Assembly: GCF_025490915.1 (NCBI RefSeq)
Contig: NZ_JANQBA010000004.1
Coordinates: 1 to 64,000, forward strand
Direction: 5' to 3'
Source of the DNA: Lacticaseibacillus parakribbianus
Lineage (GTDB): Bacteria > Bacillota > Bacilli > Lactobacillales > Lactobacillaceae
DNA length: 64,000 nucleotides
Both the position numbers and the translations under genes were made by a program. Positions 33,084 through 40,890 of this stretch are shown here, piece after piece. The notes below the pieces were generated by a model. That model saw nothing but the letters and a program-made list of their open reading frames with translations, made no database searches and was not told where the DNA came from. Each line of letters opens with the position of its first letter. Within the stretch, counting starts at the first letter, position 1.

Positions 33084-33322
33084 TGAGTTACCTCCTTTGA
33101 TTTCGATTTTCGCAAAGATGAGATGAAAATTTTTTCCAACGGAATGCCGAGTTCGCTTGCGACAACAGGAATTTCCGTGGCCTTGAATCGATAGGCCCCC
33201 GCCTCGCGACGGCTATACTTATCAACCGCTGGTAAACCTAGTACCTTTGCCATATGGGTCTGTGTGATTCCTTGAAGCTCACGTGACTCGCGAATCAGCT
33301 TGAGATTAACTTCAAAGCTCAA
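33080..33322 (-). CDS. Cro-like repressor
   Basis: An 80-residue XRE-type protein with helix-turn-helix (ESRELQGITQTHMAKVLGLPAVDKYSRREAG, residues 12-42), divergently transcribed from the CI-like gene across the operator region. First early gene, so it should commit the phage to lytic growth by repressing cI. Its own promoter is visible at 33364-33392. Confidence 0.8.
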   Translation of the reverse strand: MSFEVNLKLIRESRELQGITQTHMAKVLGLPAVDKYSRREAGAYRFKATEIPVVASELGIPLEKIFISSLRKSKSKEVTQ

Positions 33323-33363
33323 ATGATCACCTCCTTTGCGATATTAGCAATCTCTATGGTGCT

Positions 33364-33392
33364 ATCATACATAGCGATTTTCGCAAAGTCAA
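33364..33392 (-). promoter_or_regulatory. Early (cro) promoter
   Basis: On the - strand, TTGACT (33387-33392), a 17-bp spacer containing an operator, and TATGAT (33364-33369), about 40 bp before the cro start. A nearly ideal sigma-A promoter. Confidence 0.8.
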
Positions 33393-33440
33393 CACCTTTT
33401 TTGCGATTTAAGAAACATAGATAGCGATAGTCGCAATTCG

Positions 33441-33449
33441 TGCTATATT
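33441..33449 (+). promoter_or_regulatory. Probable cI promoter (extended -10)
   Basis: TGCTATATT at 33441-33449 is an extended -10 with no good -35, typical of a weak repressor-maintenance promoter. The operator at 33454-33468 lies over the start region, allowing autoregulation. Confidence 0.55.
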
Positions 33450-33483
33450 TAGTTTGCGTAATGCGCAATATCAGGAGGTTAAT

Positions 33484-33888
33484 ATGGAAGCAGATGCTAT
33501 TAGAACACGACTGATAAACCTTCGGGAAAGCCAGAACCTTTCTCAGGTTGAACTTGGTAAGCGCATTGGAATCAACAATACAATTATCAACAAAATTGAA
33601 AGCGGAACCCGCGCTGTGTCTGCCGAGGAGCTTGGCCGATTCGCGGACTTCTATGGCGTAACGTCAGACTATATTCGAGGGGCAAACCACACTCCGGAAT
33701 GGGCAACCACAGAAGACGTTGCAGATCTCAAGCAGTGGCTTGATGATCCAGACGCCATGAACACCTTCAATTTCGGCGGCAACAAACTAAGCGACGACGA
33801 GAAAGCAAAGCTGCAGCTCGCAGTAACCCAGATCTTCTGGGACAAGCTCAAACAGCGTCACAAAGGTGGTAGCGCCTTTGGCAATTAA
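33484..33888 (+). CDS. CI-like lysogeny repressor
   Basis: ATG 33484 follows AGGAGG by 5-6 bases; upstream codons run through the operator. The 134-residue product has an N-terminal XRE HTH (LSQVELGKRIGINNTIINKIESGTRAVSAEELGRFADFYGV, residues about 19-59) and a C-terminal helical region without the Ser/Lys autoprotease of LexA-type repressors. Lack of self-cleavage fits with the ImmA-type metallopeptidase encoded directly downstream, which would remove the repressor on induction. Confidence 0.85.
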   Translation: MEADAIRTRLINLRESQNLSQVELGKRIGINNTIINKIESGTRAVSAEELGRFADFYGVTSDYIRGANHTPEWATTEDVADLKQWLDDPDAMNTFNFGGNKLSDDEKAKLQLAVTQIFWDKLKQRHKGGSAFGN

Positions 33889-34282
33889 CGATATGGTCCC
33901 ATTCATCGCGCACCGATATGGCACCGCTGATCCTTTCACAATCGCTGAGCAGCTCAACATCGACGTCAGGTGGCGTGATCTGGGACCTGGCATCATGGGC
34001 AAGACCGTCTACGTTTTCGGCCAACCTACCGTGCTGCTGAACCCACAGGTCAAGGACACGCCAGAGCGGCTGTTCGTGATGGCGCACGAGCTGGGCCATG
34101 TGATCTTGCACGAGGGCCTTGCCAGCTACTACCGCCTGGCTCGCGGTGGCAACGACAAGGCCGAGTACGAAGCCGACTGCTTCGCTGAGAAGCTGTTGGT
34201 GCTGCTGTATGTCGAGGAGAACCGGGAACTGCCCGCTACATACGATGACGTGGTCCACGGGTACGGGTTCCCTGAATTATAG
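33866..34282 (+). CDS. ImmA/IrrE-type metallopeptidase
   Basis: A 138-residue (or slightly shorter) zinc peptidase with the HExxH motif in VMAHELGHVILHEGL (near residue 74) and a downstream glutamate (EADCFAEKLL). ImmA proteins cleave CI-like repressors on a DNA-damage or conjugation signal. The start is uncertain: GTG 33866 overlaps the cI gene, TTG 33878 or ATG 33893 are alternatives; AAAGGTGG lies just before. Overlap with cI argues for coupled synthesis. Confidence 0.85.
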   Translation: MVAPLAINDMVPFIAHRYGTADPFTIAEQLNIDVRWRDLGPGIMGKTVYVFGQPTVLLNPQVKDTPERLFVMAHELGHVILHEGLASYYRLARGGNDKAEYEADCFAEKLLVLLYVEENRELPATYDDVVHGYGFPEL

Positions 34283-34293
34283 GGGTTGAGGGT

Positions 34294-35217
34294 ATGAAAA
34301 AATGCTGGGTTCTTCCTATGGCCGTGGCCGTTATGCTTTTGGCTGGGTGTAAAAAGGAAGAGGAGAAGGGTTACAGCTTCAACGATCAAGTTAAGCAGGC
34401 AGAGAAAGACAAGCCTGGATATGCCGGCAAGCTCGATGAAGACGGCGACGTTGTGAAGGTTCCAGATTACGCAAACAACCAGACTACCGTAACAGTACAC
34501 TGGAAAAGCGGCGCAATTGCTGAGATGCAAGATGACTCTGGCCAGAATCAGCCAACGACTCTTGCGGCCGGTGGAGATGGGTATGTCACGTTCCCCATTG
34601 TGGTGACAACCAAAGACGCGAAGCTGCAAGTGAAAATGACATACAAGCGGCAGTACAAAACGGCCACGATTACCGTCAAGCACAATGTCCACGACGCTAC
34701 CGACGATTTAGACGAATTTGCGGCATCTGAATCAAAGAAACAAGCCGCGGCCGACGCCTCCATCGAGAAAGCAAATGCTGCTGACGAGGCTGAAGAAGCA
34801 AAGGCCGCCAGCGCTTCGTCAGCTAAAGCAGCCGCAGCCAAGAAATCCAAGGACGGTCAATACACTCCCATCGAACAGGCCTTTGATTTAGAAAGCATTA
34901 TGAAGCAGTCGGACGACGTCTTACTTAGCCGCGGCGCTGGTGTCTCCTTTGACAAATTCGACATCATTGATTTTGGAGCGGATCAGATGCATCAGTACCA
35001 TGTTCTCTTGGCACCACCTGGTCAAAAGTCGCCCCTCTTCCTTGCGACCTTCAAACGGCCAAAGGGACGGACTTTGGTTCTGTCCGATCGAGTCACGCTT
35101 CAAGGCAGCTTAAATGGTAAGTCAAGTGTCACCACTACGGCACTAAAGACGGGCATAAAATCCAACTATTACGGTGCCCCCGTAATTTTGGTGGTTGTCG
35201 ATAAAGCTACGTGGTAA
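34294..35217 (+). CDS. Phage-encoded lipoprotein (superinfection-exclusion candidate)
   Basis: A 307-residue secreted lipoprotein. Signal peptide with lipobox L-A-G-C (Cys19), then a Lys/Glu-rich segment, a beta domain (TTVTVHWKSGAIAEM...; YVTFPIVVTTKDAKLQVKMTYKR), a long Ala-rich linker (about 145-195) and a C-terminal domain. It is expressed from the lysogeny module, where temperate lactic phages often carry membrane-anchored proteins that block DNA entry of related phages (as TP-J34 Ltp does). Sequence relatedness to Ltp is not claimed. Confidence 0.75.
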   Translation: MKKCWVLPMAVAVMLLAGCKKEEEKGYSFNDQVKQAEKDKPGYAGKLDEDGDVVKVPDYANNQTTVTVHWKSGAIAEMQDDSGQNQPTTLAAGGDGYVTFPIVVTTKDAKLQVKMTYKRQYKTATITVKHNVHDATDDLDEFAASESKKQAAADASIEKANAADEAEEAKAASASSAKAAAAKKSKDGQYTPIEQAFDLESIMKQSDDVLLSRGAGVSFDKFDIIDFGADQMHQYHVLLAPPGQKSPLFLATFKRPKGRTLVLSDRVTLQGSLNGKSSVTTTALKTGIKSNYYGAPVILVVVDKATW

Positions 35218-35393
35218 TTCTTTGGCCCCACATCGTGGCTTTTATTTCAAGGAATACTCGGACGAGTTCGACACTAAGAAGAGAGAGCTGCTGGGATTGT
35301 AGACGGAACCCCATGCCAGGACTTTTCTTTCAGAATTTTGGCAGATTTGAACGGCAACGAAATGCCCCCCCATATGGAGCAGAGGAACACAAC

Positions 35394-36665
35394 GTGGAAA
35401 AAGAAAAACGTCCAGAACAATTAGACTTGGATCTGAGCGAGTCAGATAGCCTGCTTTCAATTCCAGCTGGTACACATTACTGGCTGATGCGCGCTCGTGG
35501 TGGAAGGTTTTTAACTGATTTCATTGAAGGCGGTTTTATTAGCCTTGGGTTTAACAAAATAACCATGGAAGCACTTTGTTGCCCTGACACCATAAAAGGT
35601 ACCACAGGGATTCCAGATATTCGGCAACTAGTGGCGCAAGCCTATCCCGAGGATTCAAAACTGGCAATCACTTTACACTCAAATCAAATACGACAATTTG
35701 TTTATGAGTTCAACGTTGGTGATGTGGTAATCGTCCCAGGTCGGAATTCCGATATCTTTGCTATTGGAGTGATAGACGGCCCTGCATATGATGAGCCGCA
35801 ACACCTGCTTCAGGAGAGAATTGAAAACCGCATTCGTGATGGCATCAATTATAGTCTTACTGACGACATCAAACGTCGAAGCGTTTGCTGGATAAAAACT
35901 TTCAAACGTGCTGATCTTCCGAAAAATCTGCTATTTGCCCTAAACGCTCAGCAGACAATTTTGCGAATTGAAGACGGGCATTCAGCCATCAATAAGTTGA
36001 TTTCGCCGCTTTTTCAAGATGAAAATGGAATCAACTTGGTCATTGCCACCCAAGTCAACAACGGTTTGTCCGTCCAACAATTACAGGCGTTAACTGAGAT
36101 TGCCTCTTCAGTTGTGTCAGGTGACGAAAGTACCTCGCTACGTATTGATACCGAGAAGAATTCACCAATAACGCTCACCTTCATTGCGCAACTACTGGAC
36201 AAGGATACGCTGCATGCGATATTAGTGTCCTTTGCTCCGTACATGCAGCAATCTGGCGAGGTAGTAGCTAGCGCTGTAACGGCTGGCGGGATTTTCTTTG
36301 GAATTAATTCTGCACTAAAAATTCTTGGTGGAAAATCCATTAAAGAAGAAGGCCTAATTGGATGGGTTCAGGATCGGCATTCACAATTTTTAGACAATAA
36401 ACGCAAAAAAATCGAACTGGCAAAAGATGAATCAGAGCTAAAGGCACTGCAGCAAAAAGAAAAAACCACTGATATAAGTCCAGCAGCTCAACAAGGCATC
36501 GCGAGCCTAAACCCCAAACTCAAAAATTCCGGAACCGAAATCGAACCTCATAGTCAAACCAAGTCCGATGGGGCCCGATTTGAACCGAAAGAAGAAAAAC
36601 GCAACCAAAAAAAGAAGGCAAAAGCCAAGCGGTCGGGTCATAAGCATACCCAAAAAGATGAGTAA
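35394..36665 (+). CDS. PUA/EVE-like domain protein with membrane segment (moron; defence candidate)
   Basis: GTG 35394 with AGAGGA 7 bases upstream is preferred over upstream in-frame starts lacking a site, giving 423 residues. Residues about 26-190 (THYWLMRARGGRFLTDFIEG; VGDVVIVPGRNSDIFAIGVI; RSVCWIKTFKRADLP) look like the PUA/EVE-like N-terminal domain of some Mrr/McrB-type and related restriction proteins. A hydrophobic stretch (287-310) could span the membrane. The C-terminus is disordered and very basic. Base composition is visibly more AT-rich than the structural genes, as expected for a horizontally acquired moron. Function unknown. Confidence 0.65.
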   Translation: MEKEKRPEQLDLDLSESDSLLSIPAGTHYWLMRARGGRFLTDFIEGGFISLGFNKITMEALCCPDTIKGTTGIPDIRQLVAQAYPEDSKLAITLHSNQIRQFVYEFNVGDVVIVPGRNSDIFAIGVIDGPAYDEPQHLLQERIENRIRDGINYSLTDDIKRRSVCWIKTFKRADLPKNLLFALNAQQTILRIEDGHSAINKLISPLFQDENGINLVIATQVNNGLSVQQLQALTEIASSVVSGDESTSLRIDTEKNSPITLTFIAQLLDKDTLHAILVSFAPYMQQSGEVVASAVTAGGIFFGINSALKILGGKSIKEEGLIGWVQDRHSQFLDNKRKKIELAKDESELKALQQKEKTTDISPAAQQGIASLNPKLKNSGTEIEPHSQTKSDGARFEPKEEKRNQKKKAKAKRSGHKHTQKDE

Positions 36666-36729
36666 TGAACGCCAGTAGCATCGCAAAAAACGATGACATC
36701 CACAAGTAAATTACAAGCTTCTTTACCAT
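36520..36729 (-). CDS. Doubtful small two-helix membrane protein
   Basis: A 69-codon - strand frame with ATG at 36729 and a possible AGGGGG site about 8 bases upstream. The product (MVKKLVIYLWMSSFFAMLLA...) has two hydrophobic segments. More than two thirds lies antisense to the Lys-rich end of the + strand gene, and antisense Lys codons read as Phe/Leu, so the hydrophobicity may be an artefact. Confidence 0.25.
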   Translation of the reverse strand: MVKKLVIYLWMSSFFAMLLAFITHLFGYAYDPTAWLLPSFFGCVFLLSVQIGPHRTWFDYEVRFRFRNF

Positions 36730-36806
36730 CTAGCGCGCCCCCTTTTCTTCAGCACATTATAACCACAACAGGCTGGAAAACCAACAAGAGATTCTACGCA
36801 ATCCCT

Positions 36807-36820
36807 GCTGGAATACCAGC
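36807..36820. promoter_or_regulatory. Palindrome upstream of integrase
   Basis: GCTGGAATACCAGC is a perfect 5+4+5 palindrome lying 58 bp before the integrase start, next to an AT-rich TATATTTTAA box. It could be an operator or integration-accessory site; no evidence separates these. Confidence 0.35.
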
Positions 36821-36877
36821 TATATTTTAACACATTTAACGAACATACGTTTGTCAACAATCAAAGGAGGAATTGAC

Positions 36878-38110
36878 ATGAGGGCATGGACGCCAGTCCC
36901 CCGCCATCCGGGGCTGTTTAGCTACGAGACGCGAAAAGGCACGCGCTACGGCGTGCGGCGCGGCTTCAAAAATAGTCAAGGAAAGCGCGATGAATTTCAC
37001 CCAAGCGGTTTTCACACTTGGCGCGACGCCGACCGGGCGCTGAAAGACTTCGAGGCCAGCCTGGCATCTGGCCAGCTGAACACGCTCACTGGTGCGTCAG
37101 TTCGGCTTGGTGACTACTTCGACAAAATGGCGGAGCGGAAGATGAAGTATGGCGCATGGCGGCAGTCAACCTACGACGCGTTCACAAGGTACTTCAACAA
37201 TCACATCCGTGTGGTTTTTGGCAGTCGGCCGATGAGCAGTATCAAGCGTCCAGAGTACCAGGCATTTCTCGACTCGCTCGCCGACGACAAGAAACTGCGT
37301 CTTGGCACCGTGCGGACAATCCACCGTGTGATGATGACCACGCTGAACGCGGCTGAGACAGAAGACGTGATTCAGAAGAACGTGCTGCGCCGCATGGAGC
37401 TCCACGGTATCGAACCGAAACCGGTAGACATCAATCCCGAAGACTTCGACCGATGGATGATGGCAGCCGAGCAGATTTTCGACAGGTATACGTACTGCAT
37501 GATTAATGTTGCGACACTTGGACTGCGACGTGGAGAGATCTTCGGGCTACGAACCAGCAGCATCAGCTTCCAGAAGGACGAGGCGACCGGAGAAGAACTA
37601 GCAGCCGTCAAGGTTGATTTGCAACGTGGCGAAGACTACCCGACCGGCGGGCCGCTCAAAAATAAGCCTTCCTACCGTACGATTTGGACAGACGGTGAGA
37701 TGGTGGCAATGCTACACTATGCAATTTTGGCAAGCGACAACCTGCGGAAGAAGAACGGTGTGCCGGACCACGCCACCAAATGGCTGTGGGTGAACACTGT
37801 TGGCCGGCCCGTCTCCTCGGACTATATGCACGGGAAAATGAAGGACGTCAACCTCGCAACCGGACTATCGCTTCGGCCACACATGTTCCGCCACTACTTT
37901 GCGACCAGGGCTATCGGATCAGGTGCAGCACAAATCGACGTCATGCACTACCTCGGACACAAGAACCTGCAGATGACAGCAGACTACACCAGGCCGACAA
38001 AAGTTGCGTCCCTCGACGTTTTCAAAGGGTTTGACCACGCTACCGGCGGTACAAAAAAATGTACCGCCGAAAGTACCGCCGAACCGATGGCTTCGGATGA
38101 CTCGCGATGA
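36878..38110 (+). CDS. int: Tyrosine integrase
   Basis: ATG 36878 has AAAGGAGG 7 bases upstream. The 410-residue protein has an N-terminal AP2-like arm-binding region (RHPGLFSYETRKGTRYGVRRG), a SAM-like core-binding domain (about 70-160) and a C-terminal catalytic domain with R (LGLRRGEIFGLR), HxxR (PHMFRHYFATRAI), H (HYLGHKNLQ) and nucleophilic Tyr (TADYTRP). It catalyses prophage integration and excision and lies at the host junction, as usual. Confidence 0.95.
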   Translation: MRAWTPVPRHPGLFSYETRKGTRYGVRRGFKNSQGKRDEFHPSGFHTWRDADRALKDFEASLASGQLNTLTGASVRLGDYFDKMAERKMKYGAWRQSTYDAFTRYFNNHIRVVFGSRPMSSIKRPEYQAFLDSLADDKKLRLGTVRTIHRVMMTTLNAAETEDVIQKNVLRRMELHGIEPKPVDINPEDFDRWMMAAEQIFDRYTYCMINVATLGLRRGEIFGLRTSSISFQKDEATGEELAAVKVDLQRGEDYPTGGPLKNKPSYRTIWTDGEMVAMLHYAILASDNLRKKNGVPDHATKWLWVNTVGRPVSSDYMHGKMKDVNLATGLSLRPHMFRHYFATRAIGSGAAQIDVMHYLGHKNLQMTADYTRPTKVASLDVFKGFDHATGGTKKCTAESTAEPMASDDSR

Positions 38111-38184
38111 CAATCGCAAAACAAAAAGGCTTGCCCTGATGGCGATTCATACCATCTTGGGCAAGCCTTTTCAATCCGAGAAAG
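38111..38184. other. Probable prophage-host junction (att region)
   Basis: The integrase ends at 38110 and potD ends at 38185, so the attachment core is expected in these 74 bases or in the 3' end of potD. The other end is outside the window, so the core repeat cannot be identified. Confidence 0.5.
38124..38171. terminator. Bidirectional terminator between int and potD
   Basis: AAAAGGCTTGCCC (38124-38136) pairs perfectly with GGGCAAGCCTTTT (38159-38171) across a 22-base loop. It can serve both the integrase transcript and the pot operon. Confidence 0.8.
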
Positions 38185-39258
38185 CTATTTTCTGAACATT
38201 TTGAACTCGAGGAACAGGTCATTGTACAGCCCCACGGTCTTGGGTGCTAGGTCCTTGTAGACCTCGGAGCGGCGAATGACGTCTTGATCCGGGTAGAACT
38301 GCTTGTCGTTTTGGACCTTCTTGGGCAGGCGGCGCAAGGCGGCGTCGTTGGGCGTCGAGTAACCGACGTAATCCGCGTTTTGAGCCGCGTTTTTCGGGTC
38401 GTTCATAAAGTTCAAAAAGGCGTAGACGGCCTTCAGGTGCTTGGCAGTTTTGGGAATCACGAAGTTGTCGAACCAGAGGTTGGAACCCTCGGTCGGCACG
38501 ACGTAATGCAGGTGCGAATTGTCCCACATCATGTCGGCGGCCTCACCGGACCAGTCGACGGCCAGCGGCGCCTCGCCTTCCGCCATGTACATCTTGATTT
38601 CATCGGCGACCACCGCCTTGACGTTCGGCGACAGGGCGTCGAGCTTGGTCTTGGCCAGCTGTAGGGTCGTCGGGTTGGTCGTGTTCATCGACTTGCCCAT
38701 CGACACCAGGGAGAAGCCCAGGATGTCACGCGCCGAGTCGATCAGCATGATGTCACCGCGCCACTTCTTGTTCCACAGGTCGTCCCAGTGTTCAACCTCG
38801 GAGCGCTTGACGTACTGGTCGTTGTAGATGATGCCAAGCGTTCCCCAGAAGTAGGGCAGCGAGTACTTGTTGCCGGGGTCAAAGGAGCGGTTCATGTACA
38901 GGCTGCCGAAGTTTTTCAGGCCGGTCAGCCTGCTTTTGTCCAGCGGAATCAGCATGTTGGCCTTAATCATCTTCTCGACCATGTACTCGGAAGGCACGGT
39001 CAGGTCGTAGGACGTGCCGCCTTGCTGGATCTTGGTGTACATCGCCTCGTTGGAGTCGAAGGTCTCCTGGTTGACGTGGTAACCGGTTTGCTTCTCGAAC
39101 TTCTTGATCAACGCCGGGTCGATGTAGTCGCCCCAGTTGGCGAAGTTCAGCGTGTTGCCGCCGGTGGCGCCTTGGGTCTTTTTCAAGTTGGCCGACCACA
39201 GGGCCAGCCCGGCGACCACGGCGAGAATCGCCACGATCATGCTCATGAGCTTCTTCAC
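38185..39258 (-). CDS. potD: Spermidine/putrescine-binding protein PotD
   Basis: A 357-residue substrate-binding protein of the polyamine ABC importer. An N-terminal hydrophobic segment (MSMIVAILAVVAGLALW) without a lipobox Cys acts as membrane anchor. LNFANWGDYIDPALIKKFEKQTGYHV is the typical PotD start, and YMVEKMIKANMLIPLD and WSGEAADM contribute to the polyamine site. Last gene of the potABCD operon, overlapping potC by 4 bp, followed by a strong terminator and the prophage. Confidence 0.95.
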   Translation of the reverse strand: MKKLMSMIVAILAVVAGLALWSANLKKTQGATGGNTLNFANWGDYIDPALIKKFEKQTGYHVNQETFDSNEAMYTKIQQGGTSYDLTVPSEYMVEKMIKANMLIPLDKSRLTGLKNFGSLYMNRSFDPGNKYSLPYFWGTLGIIYNDQYVKRSEVEHWDDLWNKKWRGDIMLIDSARDILGFSLVSMGKSMNTTNPTTLQLAKTKLDALSPNVKAVVADEIKMYMAEGEAPLAVDWSGEAADMMWDNSHLHYVVPTEGSNLWFDNFVIPKTAKHLKAVYAFLNFMNDPKNAAQNADYVGYSTPNDAALRRLPKKVQNDKQFYPDQDVIRRSEVYKDLAPKTVGLYNDLFLEFKMFRK

Positions 39259-40064
39259 AGTGTCTCGCCCCCCTTGTGCTTGGCCTTGCGCGTCTGGGCG
39301 CCTTGCTGGATGAAGTAGTAGCCGATGACCAACAGCAGCGCGAAGATGAACATCACGCCGGACAGCGCGTTGATCTCCAGGCTAATGCCTTGCCGGGCCC
39401 GGGCGTAGATTTCGACGGCCAGGGTCTGAAAGCCGTTGCCGGTAACGAAGAAGGTGACGGCAAAGTCATCCAGCGAGTAGGTGAAAGCCATGAAGAACCC
39501 GGACAAAATCCCGGGGGTGATGAACGGCATGATGATGTGCGTCAGCACCTGGGTGGTGGTGGAGCCGAGGTCGCGGGCCGCGTCCAGCATGGACTGGCGC
39601 ATTTCCTTGAGCTTGGGCAGCACCATCAGCACCACGATGGGGATCGAAAAGGCGATGTGCGACAGCAGCACCGACAGGAAGCCCAGCGGGACCTTCAGCG
39701 CGGTGAAGAAGATCAGGAAACTCGCCCCGATGATGACGTCGGGCGACACCATCAGGATGTTGTTCATGCTCAGCACGGTGTTTTTGATCACCGGCCGGCT
39801 GGTGCGGTGAATCGCCAAGGCCCCCATCGTGCCGACGATGGTGGCAATCAGGCTGGACAACAGCGCGAGCAGCAGCGTGTCGACCACAATCTGAATCATC
39901 CGCGTGTCGGCGAACAGGTCCAGGTAGTGCTGCCAGGTGAAGCCGTGGAAGTTGCTCATCGAGTCGCCGGCGGAGAAGGAGTAGCCGACCAGGTAGAAAA
40001 TCGGCACGTACAGCAGAATGAAGACGAAGATCAGGTAGAGGTTAGACCACTTCCATTTTTTCAT
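39255..40064 (-). CDS. potC: Spermidine/putrescine ABC transporter permease PotC
   Basis: A 269-residue membrane protein with six predicted helices and the EAA-type loop (RQSMLDAARDLGSTTTQVLTHIIMPFITPGI) that contacts PotA. The N-terminal helix is YLIFVFILLYVPIFYLVGYSF. The ATG overlaps the potB stop by one base (40064). Confidence 0.95.
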   Translation of the reverse strand: MKKWKWSNLYLIFVFILLYVPIFYLVGYSFSAGDSMSNFHGFTWQHYLDLFADTRMIQIVVDTLLLALLSSLIATIVGTMGALAIHRTSRPVIKNTVLSMNNILMVSPDVIIGASFLIFFTALKVPLGFLSVLLSHIAFSIPIVVLMVLPKLKEMRQSMLDAARDLGSTTTQVLTHIIMPFITPGILSGFFMAFTYSLDDFAVTFFVTGNGFQTLAVEIYARARQGISLEINALSGVMFIFALLLVIGYYFIQQGAQTRKAKHKGGETL

Positions 40065-40879
40065 CAGGCCCGGCCCCCTTTCCGCTTGCGTTCCCCGGTC
40101 AGGAACATGATCAAAAACATCGCGATGATCAACACGACGCCGATGGTCGAGCCCATCCCCCAGTTCATGGTGACCAGGAAGTGCTCCTCAATCGCGGTCC
40201 CCAGCGTGATCACGCGGTTCCCGCCAATCAGGCGCGTCAGCATGAACAGGCTGAGGCTGGGGATGAACACCGCCTGCACCCCGGCCTTCACGCCGCTCAT
40301 GGTCAAAGGCAAGATCACGCGGGTGAAGGTCTGCCAGCCCTTGGCCCCCAGGTCGCGAGACGCGTTCACGTAGCCCTGGTCGAGCTCCTCGATGCCGTTG
40401 AAAATCGGCAGGATCATGAACGGAATTTCGATGTAGCTCGCCACCAGAATGAACGAGAAGTCCGTGAACAGGAACTGCTTGGGCGCGATGCCAAACATCG
40501 CGAGGAAGCCGTTGACCCCGCCGTCTTGGGAAAAGATGCCGATGAAGGCGTAGGCCTTGAGCAGCAGGTTGATCCAGGTCGGCAGGATGATGAGCAACAG
40601 CCACAGCTGCTTGTGCTTGGCGTAGTGCAGCAAGTACGCGGTGGGATACGAGATCAAAAGCGTCACCGCCGTGATGATGAACGCGTACACCACCGAGTTG
40701 ATGGTCATCAGGATGTAGGTGCCGGACTGAAAGTACGTCGCATAGTTGCTCAGCGTGAAGTGACCGCTGATGTCAAAGAAGCTTTGGTAGATGATGAGCA
40801 GGACCGGCGCCACGACGAACAGGGCCAGCCACAACCCGTACGGCACGTAAAAGGCCGCGTTGGTGGTACTTTTCTTCAA
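40064..40879 (-). CDS. potB: Spermidine/putrescine ABC transporter permease PotB
   Basis: A 271-residue permease partner of PotC with a TTG start behind GGGGGGAG. It has six helices and the EAA loop ELDQGYVNASRDLGAKGWQTFTRVILPLTMSGV. It lies 11 bp after potA and forms the membrane heterodimer with PotC. Confidence 0.95.
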   Translation of the reverse strand: MKKSTTNAAFYVPYGLWLALFVVAPVLLIIYQSFFDISGHFTLSNYATYFQSGTYILMTINSVVYAFIITAVTLLISYPTAYLLHYAKHKQLWLLLIILPTWINLLLKAYAFIGIFSQDGGVNGFLAMFGIAPKQFLFTDFSFILVASYIEIPFMILPIFNGIEELDQGYVNASRDLGAKGWQTFTRVILPLTMSGVKAGVQAVFIPSLSLFMLTRLIGGNRVITLGTAIEEHFLVTMNWGMGSTIGVVLIIAMFLIMFLTGERKRKGGRA

Positions 40880-40890
40880 CTGACTCCCCC

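Larger units (their letters stand above)
33336..33468. promoter_or_regulatory. Genetic switch operators between cro and cI
   Basis: Five 15-bp imperfect palindromes of consensus T(T/A)GCGATNNTCGCAA lie at 33336-33350, 33372-33386, 33401-33415 (weak right half), 33422-33436 and 33454-33468. The second fills the spacer of the cro promoter, and the fifth covers the expected start of the cI transcript. This is the expected layout for CI and Cro competing for the same sites. Confidence 0.8.
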
